From positions 1 through 37,500 of the forward strand of contig BRYA01000208.1 of assembly GCA_030267965.1 (NCBI GenBank): a DNA stretch of 37,500 nt. The letters are read 5' to 3'. Under the pieces are notes generated by a model, which worked only from the letters and a program-made list of their open reading frames with translations, had not been told where the DNA came from and made no database searches. The translations under genes and the position numbers were made by a program. This DNA comes from Triparma columacea. Taxonomy: Eukaryota > Sar > Bolidophyceae > Parmales > Triparmaceae. Below are positions 22,001 through 30,718 of the stretch, piece after piece (positions within the stretch are counted from its first letter, which is position 1; every line of letters starts with the position of its first letter).

Positions 22001-25000
22001 AAAAATGGCATTCTAGGGGACGCCGGAGGCTGGCTCCAAGACAAAAATCACTTCACCTACAAGACATGGATAGCTGTCAGTAACTGTTGCAAATTCATCA
22101 GTCGAAGTAATGGTGACACAGACTTCGTAATCACGAGAGCCTCCAAGGACGCTCTTGCTAACATCGCGGTGCAAATTCTTGATGACTTTGAGATCACCGT
22201 CGATCCCATGGCTGCGACTGGCATGTTCATGCCTCGTTCAAAGAGTTTCGCCAATGAGCAATTGTACAGGGCGAGGAGCGAGACCAGGGCAGCGCTGACA
22301 AGAGAAGAGCGAATGATGGCGAGTACAAAGGAGGAGAAACAGTTGTATTTGTTTGAGGTGGCTAACGCTCTTGCGACTAGTAAGAGGGCGCAAGATGCGG
22401 TTGGAAAAAGAGACCACGAATTCATTGAAGCTCTGGAGCAAATGGAGAACGTGACGGATCCCGAGGATGCAGAGTATACCGAGCTCGCAACGGACTTCAA
22501 GGAGAATCATCAATATGACACGGGTGTTGGCAATGATGACGAGGATGAGGATGAGGATGAGGATGAGGATGAGGATGACGTTGAAGGCAAACGTGACAGT
22601 GATGCTGCCAGTGCTAGAGGAGTCGAGAAGAATGAGGTATCACCAACCAACAGTGTGGCTGGAGAAGGCAAGGCGATAAAGCGAAAGAGAAGGCAAAGTG
22701 GCGTCAAGCCTTGGTTGAGGAGGAGGGAACGAAAGTTGCGAAAGCTTTGCGCCAAGTTCTTGAAGATCTCAGAAGGCATTCCAATGATTTCTTGGGTCCT
22801 TTTTCTCGTTGCTGTTGCCACGATTACGACCATATACCAGATGCTTACTTATGACGTCGAGTTCTTGATCCATATTGAGTTTGCCATCTCGATGTACTTT
22901 GTATGCGAGATATTGCTCAAAATTTTCTCTTTCATGGTGGTGGATGGAGATATCGATAACTTTTGCTTCAATGCACTTAACATGGTGGACTTCGTTGTCG
23001 TTGCGATAGACGTCTTGCTCCTCGTTGCTGAAGGAGAGGGCGAGGAGTCGGGGAAAGGAGGGCTTCTCAAGAGCTTGAGAAGCTTGCGCGTAATTAGGCT
23101 GATTAGAATGACGAGGGGAATGAGAGCTATGAATTTGATGAAAGCGCTGAAAAACAATGATAAGGAGGAGAAGAAAGCTTTGGCCAAGGCCGACCCCCGC
23201 TCAGTTAAGATCAACTTCGACATGATTTCAGGGCGATTCCTGAAATACCTCAAGGATAATGCGGGTAGGGAGATGGACCTCCAGAAGCTGGCGGCACTCA
23301 ACAGAGTGTTGACCGTGCTTGTCATGTATTTGAAGAAGTACAGGGACCGAACTGAAGTCAAGGAGGACGATAGGAGCGAAGAAGAGAGAGGGGATCCGAA
23401 CGATGAAGAAGGTATCATTCTGTGGGAGGACGAGTTGAAGAACAGGCTTGACACTCTCAGGGCAAAGCAGACGGCATTCCTTGCTAATGACGCCCCTTCC
23501 GTCATCATCTACATGGTAGCAAACACACTCGACGCTGACATTCTCAAGTTGGCTTTCGAGCTCGCCACGGAGTTGCTGAGAGGAGGAAACCGCGAGGTGC
23601 AGGACTTGTTCCTCAAGGAGCTTAAGTTCAGCGACGCTGATGGTATCTTCTTCAGCGTCGTCCGAAAGACTCTGCGAGATTCGGCTCAAGCTCTAAAACT
23701 TTACAGACTGTCAAGACAAGGACTCAAACAACGAGGCAAAGGTAGTGGAACGAGTGAGGATCAGGCTGGGAGGGGGACTGATCCGCACACAGTGACACTT
23801 GTTGCTGAGATAAGGAAGTGCAATGCTATGCTCGACTTTCTCACCCAGCTGTGCGAGGGTCATAACTTGGATAGTCAGGTGAGGGTCCGGCGAGCGGAAG
23901 AGTAGCGTGCGACGCAAAGCCCTAAAAGGGTCTCAGAAAGGGTTAGAGGACGGCGAGCGGAAGAGTAGCGTGCGACGCAAAGCCCTAAAAGGGTCTCAGA
24001 AAGGGTTAGAGGACACCAGGTCGGGATGAGGAAAAGCGTCGTTTCGTGAGAAATCTAACCCTTAACTGCCACTAAATTACCTTTTTGCGCTGCTCGTGAC
24101 AGAACTTACTGCGAGTGCAGGAGAAATCAGTCCAGAGTTTCAACATCGTTGAGGAGGTGTGCGACCTACTTGGCCAGCAAGGAAAGAATTTGCAAGTTTG
24201 TCGTGAGTTTGACGATATCCAAGCTGAGTGCACCATTGCGAGTATAGAGTTCCTGGTCGAGGTCTGCCAAGGTCCTTGCGCGATGAATCAGAACCTGATT
24301 TGTTCGAACCAGAAGAGCGTCAGCGTGTGCAAGAATCTGCTCACTTGCAACTTCAAGGACAACATCTTGAAAAATCCTATTTTGAAATACTCCCTTTACG
24401 CGCAGAGTGCAATGTTAATCGCCTCTCTCTTGGAGAACAGGGAGGACGGCTACTGCCATAAGTACCTTTGCGAACAGATCCCACAAAGGATGATCGAGCA
24501 GCGCATGACGATGATCGAGAAGATCAAGAAAAACTTGAGGAAAGAGGAGGGCGCAAGGGATAAAATGAGGAGGCGTGGGACCATCGCTGCGGGGATGGAG
24601 TTCCTGCCAATGGGGAAATTGGTGGGGGGGATGGTGCTGGGGATGGAGGAGGGGAGGGGTAAGAAGAAGTTCGAAAAGATTGACACGAGGTAAGCACCAT
24701 AAACGTGATGAGCGAAGATAACAAAGCTACCAAAACTGCAACCGAACTAAAATAATCCTGCTCTCCCGTGCGCTCACTGCAGCACGATTACAAAGCTCGT
24801 CGACGTCCTCGATTCCGAAGCCCGTGCGCTATTAGAAGTTAAGCAGGAACTTTCCAACGCCATCGTCATGGCCGGTGACAACGTAGACATGACGCTTTTC
24901 AAGCAGCTGGAAGGAAGAGGGATGGTTTCTGTGGAAATCAACTGGCACGGCAAAACTGTCAAGGCTTTTTTCAACAAGCCAGTGGAGTTCAAAAGTTTGA

Positions 25001-26931
25001 GCGAGCTGTCTAAGAGGGACTTCATGAACAACGTGGATTTGACGAGTAGTGAGGGAAGGATGAAGGCATTGATCGATGAGGTCGACGAATTGAAGGACGG
25101 GATGAGGTGAGCGAGCTGCTGAAAGGGGTTGAAGTCACAACAATATGTATTTATGTTGCCGACGATATTCAAACGTACCCACTTAACTCAATTTATCCCC
25201 TCTCTCACTTGGCGATTTACTTCGCCCGTCACAGGTTCAGACACTGGCTTAGCACCTTCTGGCTTTACAAAGCAATGAGGGAGGGTTACAGCCCCATCAA
25301 GAAGCTAGTCTTCTTCTTGGTAGTGCTCTTGAATTTCAACGTGCTCTGGTCGGAGTTCGACGATGACGAGGACGCCGTCGGAAAGGTCAAGTTCCAGGAG
25401 GAGAGCGTTAAGATTACCGAGCGCTTGAGCAAGCTTGTAGCAATTGGATATTGCATCATCATCATATACGTTGTTGTCAGCTTCTCTAGTTTGAAGTATA
25501 GAGCATCCGTGAGGAAAAGACAGGTGCTTCTCAACTACAAGGTCGAGCACATGAACTGGCATATTCTTCAAATGACATTAAACGCAGTTTTGGGTTACAG
25601 TGGCTTCTGCTACATTTTCAGCATAATGAATAAAAGTTACGTTTTCAAGGATTACGCCACTCTAGGGTTGAAAGTCCTCTTCGCAGCCTCCCCCTTTCTC
25701 CTTCGAAAGCTGTACAACGTCCCGCAATCAAGACTCATGCAAAACTACTGCCATTTGTACGAGGTGCTGATGGATCCGCCACTAAGGTGAGTATTGCGAA
25801 AAGTTCAAGGAATGAATACATCACACACATTGGAATCAACTCACAAGTGCCATCCTATCTTGTCATTTACTCTCGCAGAAACCACATCCTCCTTCTGGTG
25901 ATAATTGTCGCCGGGAACAGCAACCCGATCTTCTACTCTATGGCGCTCCTAGACATTCTGACAATGTCATCCGCCCTCCAGAGCGTTTTGCAGGCCGTTA
26001 TAAAGCCCGCGAACCAGCTGTCCCAGACCCTCTTCCTCTTCGTGATTGTCATCTGCATCTACACAGCTGTGGCATACTACTCTTTTGGGGTATTATCTTT
26101 CGGCAACCTCGATGACGACGCTCCTGATGAGGTAAGTGCGGGTAGGGTAAGCAAATCAAAGCATCCTCAAATCCTCACCTATCACCGCTACAATTTTTCG
26201 CAGGCTTACGAGGACAAATACTGTACGAGCTTGATGAGCTGCTTCATCTACACACTGTACGTGGGCATTAGGAGCTCCGACATGGCCGAGGTGCTCAAGG
26301 ACTACAACGACTATGACAGTTATGGTGCCGAGGACAAGATGGGCACCAGGGTGCTCTACGACCTGTCCTTCTTCCTAATCCTCGGCGTGCTCCTATTCAA
26401 TATGGTGAGCGGTATCATTTTGGACACGTTTTCGCAACTCAGAGGTGAACAGGAGGACAGGCAGAACATCGTTGACAACGAGAGTTTCGTATCGGGTTTG
26501 AGCAGGGGAGAGTACGAGGAGCACGGGCCGGAATTCAGGTAGGCAACAGGAAACTTAACGCTGAGAGTGTCGAGGAATTATGACTTGCTCTGTCACTTCT
26601 CACCCCGTCTAACCCCTCCTTACACTCCACACTTAGTTTTGAGGAGCTCAACAAGAAGGACCAGAACGTGTGGAATTACTTCTTCTACATCGTCTACATT
26701 CTCGAGAAAGACCCAAGCTCCTACAACGGGTGCGAGAGCTACGTCGCTGAGTGCCTAGAGAAGAACGAAATCTCGTGGGTACCGACGAAGACGAGCTGGA
26801 AGCTAGAAAATGGTGGCGGAAGCTCCAGAGAGAAAAGCATGGATGAGTGGTTCGAGGAGTTGGCAGGGAAGGTGGATGAGATCGGGAAGAAGGTCGGATA
26901 TGATGATGAGGATGGTATAGAGGGGGCGTAA
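16030..26931 (+). CDS. IP3 receptor-like Ca2+ release channel with embedded voltage sensor (3299 aa, 10 exons)
   Basis: Exons: 16030-16713, 16820-18122, 18228-19388, 19473-23878, 24103-24689, 24783-25106, 25235-25786, 25879-26131, 26204-26538, 26637-26931. The total is 9900 nt, all GT-AG, phase kept. Domains in order: IP3R N-terminal suppressor-like region (about 77-228), MIR region (about 310-500, e.g. RIKHIPTDRYL at 392-402), first RIH domain (about 640-830), second RIH (about 1540-1760), an Asp/Glu run (about 2069-2085), a four-helix voltage sensor (about 2152-2276), RIH-associated domain (about 2385-2630), six membrane segments (about 2845-3169) with pore loop near 3099-3121, and the conserved C-terminal helix (NVWNYFFYIVYILEKDP). 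IP3 receptors release Ca2+ from the ER. The sensor insertion, the altered filter (GIRSSDMAEVL) and the lost zinc ligands are unusual. Introns at 18123-18227 and 19389-19472 are stop-free multiples of three, so a track may show them as coding; flanking homology favours removal. Confidence 0.92.
16780..16816 (+). repeat. Long poly-T tract at intron acceptor
   Basis: The first intron of the IP3R-like gene (16714-16819, 106 nt) ends with over 30 near-continuous T residues interrupted by one C, followed by AATAG. It is an extreme polypyrimidine tract compared with the other introns in the window. Confidence 0.85.
22539..22580 (+). repeat. (GATGAG)n coding microsatellite
   Basis: Hexamer copies in exon 4 of the IP3R-like gene encode an alternating Asp/Glu run just before the voltage sensor. 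The run could bind divalent cations loosely, but this is only an inference from charge. Confidence 0.85.
22780..23155 (+). other. Voltage-sensor domain (S1-S4) inside the IP3R-like protein
   Basis: Encoded wholly within exon 4, residues about 2152-2276. S1 is the hydrophobic run starting MISWVLFLVAVATITTIYQM. S2 carries F2192-x-x-E2195-x-x-x-K2199, the charge-transfer-centre pattern of cation-channel sensors. S3 carries N2219-x-x-D2222 and a second Asp at 2229. S4 has K2249, R2252, R2255, R2258, R2261, R2264 and R2267, seven basic residues exactly three apart. No pore helices follow; the chain returns to soluble IP3R regulatory sequence. It most resembles sensors of NaV/CaV-type channels. Four helices keep both ends on the cytosolic side, so the topology of the rest of the receptor is unaffected. 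Confidence 0.93.
23888..24013 (+). repeat. Perfect 63-bp tandem duplication within an intron
   Basis: Two identical 63-bp copies (23888-23950 and 23951-24013) start nine bases after the GTGAG donor of the intron at 23879-24102. Each begins CGGCGAGCGG and ends GGGTTAGAGGA. The intron (224 nt) is the longest in this gene, and removing one copy brings it to 161 nt. Identity of the copies implies a recent event. Confidence 0.95.
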
Positions 26932-27118
26932 GGGGTTAGGGGCAGAGGAGGGGAATGGGCGTGGGAGTGGGGTGAGTGGGCAGAGGAGGGAATGGGCGGG
27001 GGGGAACTGGGCGGGGGGGGGGGGCTGAGCGGGGGGGAGACTGGCCGGGATGGGAGTTGGTGAGGGGGGTTTCGCCGAATAGACGTAATATAATAGGACG
27101 TTTAACATAGGCAACAAG
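26932..27118. other. G-run-rich spacer between convergent genes
   Basis: 187 bp between the stop codons of the IP3R-like and TMBIM genes. Plus-strand sequence from about 26934 to 27070 is packed with G runs (up to about 13 in a row near 27013-27026), meeting the simple pattern for G-quadruplex formation. No gene. Confidence 0.75.
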
Positions 27119-28241
27119 TCAGTCTTTACTCCTTTGTGTCTCCGCCATAATCCTGAGAATGTAAATAAAGAGGTTGATAATGTCGTTGTACACGGCGACA
27201 GCACCAAACACGTAGTCATCCTCGTGCATTTTGTACTTGCTGTGAGACCCGCCGACGATTAGGGAAGTGTGGTAACCGAGCCAAGCAGAGGCTGTGAAGG
27301 GTTAGGTTAGAAAATTCCAAGACTTTTACGGCACCCCACTCCTTGCCCTTGCCTCACTCACCTATGCCCGCACCGACCGAGCACATCAACAACTCATTCC
27401 AAGGCAAACCTGCCTTGAAACCAAACAACCTCCCCAGCAAGTTGATTATCGAGTACCCCACAAAGACAGAAGTAACCGACATGATACCCTGCCCCATCTG
27501 CGTGAGGTCGTACTTAGGGTTCTTGTTCGCTACCGTCGCGATTGTTACACCCCCGACACCAACTGCGGTTGTCATGGCTGCGGAGACTACCATGCGGGAG
27601 GGGAAGAAGGCCGTGAACATTGCGACCAGGAGGCTCTGGAAGATTGTGAAGACTGAAAGGTACTTGTACTTGTCAGGACCGCGACGACGGGTGGGATCGG
27701 ACATTAGAGCGTACATTGAGACGAAGGAACATACGCACAAGGAAAGGTGGATGAACGGACCAAGTTGGGAGGAGAGGATGCGGAGGATGGGAGCGCGATT
27801 GAGCTGAGCGAGGAAGACGAAGGTGGAGGTAGTGAGGAGTTGGATTGTGAGAATCGTGTAGACCTTGGTGATGAAGTTTTTACGACTATCACGGGTTAGG
27901 AACTGGTTGATGCTAGTCTTGGGGTCGATCTGAGTGGAATCACTCTCGAAGATTGTGCCCTTGAGGACGCCCCTGCTACGCTTCCTCTTGGTGGTGGTGG
28001 TGGTGGTGGTGGGTTCAGAGTGGGGCAGGCGGGCCTGGGGGATTGTGGAGGGAGATTGTTGCGTTGTAGAGGTCGTCGTAGGAGATAGAGGATTTGAAGA
28101 TCCCCCACGAATTGATAATATTGAGGGGTTAAGGGAAGGTGAAGGGGTAGAGAATGATCTGCTGCATCGGCGGCATCCCTCGGTCGAGTATTTGGAAAGG
28201 AGAACAAGGACGATAATAAAGGATTTAAGGGCAACAAACAT
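27119..28241 (-). CDS. TMBIM / Bax inhibitor-1 family membrane protein (350 aa, 2 exons)
   Basis: Exons 28241-27362 and 27291-27119 (1053 nt, phase 1 junction, GT-AG). Residues 1-16 are a hydrophobic leader (MFVALKSFIIVLVLLSK), followed by a Ser/Thr/Pro-rich linker to about residue 90. From about 121 come six to seven membrane helices typical of the family. The C-terminal block (LGYHTSLIVGG, then EDDYVFGAVAVYNDIINLF) is the best-conserved signature of TMBIM proteins, including the Asp near the end of the pore region. Family members sit in ER, Golgi or mitochondrial membranes, leak Ca2+ in a pH-dependent way and influence stress and cell death. The leader suggests targeting to ER or an organelle; which one I cannot say. 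The gene is convergent with the IP3R-like gene. Confidence 0.9.
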
Positions 28242-28512
28242 GTTGAATGGTGAGGTTTCACGTCAGTAGAGGTGACGGGGTTGAAGGTTTGTGGAGGGAT
28301 GGGGAATTGTTTCAAGTGGAAGTGAAATGGGCCTTTCTGACCTTGTGAATTTTGGAGTTCTTCTTTGAGCCTTGTCCCTAGCCTCACGGACGTCTTAATA
28401 CATGTGCAAATAAAAGAGACCAAATTGTTATCTTAAGATAAGCCAGTCACTATTAGTATCCCTCTCAAAACGTGCCTCCAAACCCATTCACAACCCTAAA
28501 TAACCCTAACCA
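28242..28512. other. Spacer between TMBIM and CHI-like genes
   Basis: 271 bp containing the 5' flank of the TMBIM gene and the 3' flank of the chalcone-isomerase-like gene (both minus). A short telomere-like CCCTAAATAACCCTAACC lies at about 28493-28511. Nothing else recognised. Confidence 0.5.
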
Positions 28513-29415
28513 TCAAAGCTTCCTCAGTCCCTCCATCGTGTCGTCCTTGAGCCCTCCAATCACGCCCTTACCGTCGAAGTATACACCCTTGAGACCCCTG
28601 GCGAATTCCCTCGAGGCCAAAACGTGCTGGGGAGGAGCGAAGGAGAAGTCAAATGAAAACTATTAAGTTAGAATGAAGTTAGGGACCGGCATAAACAACT
28701 GAAGCGCCTTTCTCACCTGCTTCCCTTCCGGGTGAGTGTATTTGGTAACGCTGTCTCCAACGTCGAAGCGGAGCACAGAGTTGACGGCGAATGTGGCATC
28801 CTTCGGGTTGAATCCCTCAAACTTCTTAGCGCTCTCCTTGTCGTTAGTTAAGAAGGGGGTGAGAGCAGCCATGAGACCGGATATCATCTTCTGGCTAGAT
28901 AGCTCGCGAGACAAGACGATGTAGAGCGTAATGGGAGTGGTTGGGTCGTTCAGCCTAATGGAGGGAGGGGTGTTAGAGCCCAAACATTTCTTCTTCCTTT
29001 TTCAGGGTTTCTGGGGTACGCAGCAGTAGTTATTCACTCACATGACATCCCACGCGTCCTTATCCTTCCCCTTCCACAGTCTCGGGTCAACGTAAACGCC
29101 GACACCGTAAACCTTGACGCGAAATTTCGTCCTCACGCCATTGGCGACAAGCATTGCGGAGGTGGACTGCAGAACCGTGGGGAAAACAAGTCCGGTGGAC
29201 TCTTGGGTGTAATCCTGAGACTCCGGAAGCACGTAGGCATCGGAATCATTACCGTCGGGGGGGGACTGGGCGTCTGGGGGCTCCTCGGCGATGATGAAGT
29301 TCGCGTGGGAGGTTTCACCACCATCCTTACCCCCTACCTCTTGTGAAGTGGTGGGTTTGGGGTCTTTAGAGCGAGATGCGGCTATACAACAAATACGGAG
29401 GCAACATAAAACCAT
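28513..29415 (-). CDS. Chalcone isomerase-like domain protein (241 aa, 3 exons)
   Basis: Exons 29415-29042, 28954-28717, 28626-28513 (726 nt, GT-AG, phase kept). After a Cys-rich start (MVLCCLRICC) and a linker, the block STGLVFPTVLQ to GVRTKFRVKVYGVGVYVDP (residues about 70-112) matches the core of the chalcone isomerase-like superfamily, and ITLYIVLSRELSSQKM continues it after the intron. The last exon gives HVLASREFARGLKGVYFDG, the usual closing helix and strand. Many protist, fungal and bacterial members lack chalcone isomerase activity; fatty-acid binding is known for some plant relatives. Catalysis on flavonoids is not supported here. The N-terminus may be incomplete, since an acceptor-like TATAG lies about 30 bases inside the first exon. 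Confidence 0.82.
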
Positions 29416-29928
29416 AGTTTGGGTAAATCTACGGAGCAGAAAGGGGAAGGGTGACGATAGGAGGGGACAGAAAGATGAGTGAGAAAGGATGAGCTCGGTG
29501 TCTCTTATTGAAAATAGGCTTTATCGTCTTTCTAGCAAATTCAGGGGGGTTGTATGTATTCCTTTAGCTTTCAGAAAGGTTTCAGAGCGATGTAGAGGAA
29601 ACAATCGTCACAGAGGAGGGTGTGGAAATGTCTCACCTGTTTTGGTGTTGCTTTCTGGGGATTTCCATTTTTCCACATTTTCAACAAATTTCAGAGGCCT
29701 TATTTTAGCCGTATTTTGGACGTATTTCCTTTCTTTCATAACCCTAACCCTAAGAAAGAGAGTTTAAACTTCAAATAAGACGCAAAGAGAAGCTTACAGT
29801 CACATAAACTCCTCATAAACTCCTCATAAACTCCCACAAACTCTTCACTCCTCTCAGCTCTACTTGAGACACTGCTGGTTGCCTCTACACTCACTGATTA
29901 CCTCTACACTCACTGATTACCTTTTCTA
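29416..29928. promoter_or_regulatory. Divergent intergenic region with short tandem repeats
   Basis: 513 bp between the CHI-like (minus) and tail-anchored protein (plus) genes. Structure seen: one AACCCTAACCCTAA at about 29740-29753 (interstitial telomere-like), an 11-bp tandem repeat of CATAAACTCCT type at about 29801-29843, and a 19-bp tandem duplication CTCTACACTCACTGATTAC at about 29883-29920, ending just before the ATG at 29929. No gene recognised. Confidence 0.65.
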
Positions 29929-30669
29929 ATGTCATCATCACCATCAATGAAAGTATCATTGACTAAAACAGAATCTAATACACTTCAAACCGACACTAGA
30001 AGAAGAGGAGGAGAGTGGAAGCCTGTCAAACTTGAGGATGTGATGGACAACAATGACAATGAGTTTGACATTGAGGACAGGCTTGATCTGAGGTTGGATG
30101 CCGAGGAAATGGGAGATAACAAGGCGGCAGCAGTGATTGAAACAAAGGTAGAAGAAAGGAATGAAAATACGTCAACTCTAGCGATACACAACAACACCAT
30201 CAACTCTTCCTCAACGCAATCCTCCTCCTCCTCAACCCCCTCCTACGAATGCGACGCTCCTATACCGTCGAACTCTCGCCCGCTGCAACACCCGTTCTCC
30301 CCTGGGTCCTCTGTTATAATTCCAACACCCCATAGGCAGACGACGAACGATGGTGATATTGAGCTCCGTGGTATATTACCCCAAGCTCGCGTCTACGTAA
30401 ACTCCCGCGGGAGAACGGTCTCATACTTTAGCCTCGCACGTCCCATCGACGGTACTCCCGGGAAAGGCGAGTACGACAATACAGAAGAGGGTGGTAACTC
30501 TTCCCCCGTCATGCTGTATAAACCTAACGGTGTTTTCAGTGAAAGGATCATGAACCCGATTACCATTCACAGCACCGGGGATGCGCGCTGCGACATCGTG
30601 TTCGCTTATGGTGTTCTCGTGGTTGTTTTGGCCATAATACTTATCCTCATTGTATGGTATCCGAACTGA
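29929..30669 (+). CDS. Predicted tail-anchored protein of unknown function (246 aa)
   Basis: A single-exon frame. The first about 220 residues are polar, with a Lys/Arg patch (RRRGGEW, about 25), an acidic stretch (about 40-62) and Ser/Thr-rich low complexity (about 80-120). A compact segment follows (RGILPQARVYVNSRGRTVSYF). The last 26 residues hold one strong membrane helix (FAYGVLVVVLAIILILIVWY) ending three residues before the stop, as in tail-anchored proteins inserted by the GET pathway or in some SNARE-like proteins. No SNARE heptads were recognised. The gene is convergent with the P-loop gene, with a 49-bp gap. Codon use and frame length support a real gene; function unknown. Confidence 0.72.
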   Translation: MSSSPSMKVSLTKTESNTLQTDTRRRGGEWKPVKLEDVMDNNDNEFDIEDRLDLRLDAEEMGDNKAAAVIETKVEERNENTSTLAIHNNTINSSSTQSSSSSTPSYECDAPIPSNSRPLQHPFSPGSSVIIPTPHRQTTNDGDIELRGILPQARVYVNSRGRTVSYFSLARPIDGTPGKGEYDNTEEGGNSSPVMLYKPNGVFSERIMNPITIHSTGDARCDIVFAYGVLVVVLAIILILIVWYPN

Positions 30670-30718
30670 CATTGTGTGGGCTACGTAAATAAGTCTTAAC
30701 CCTTTTGTTTATAATCCC

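Noticed and set aside
22780..23500. A separate complete voltage-gated channel with its own pore
   Set aside because: No S5-pore-S6 follows S4. The frame returns to soluble IP3R-type sequence, and start and stop codons for a separate gene are absent.
22849..23508. 219-codon minus-strand frame opposite the voltage sensor
   Set aside because: Ser/Leu-rich antisense shadow; the plus strand encodes conserved domains through the same interval.
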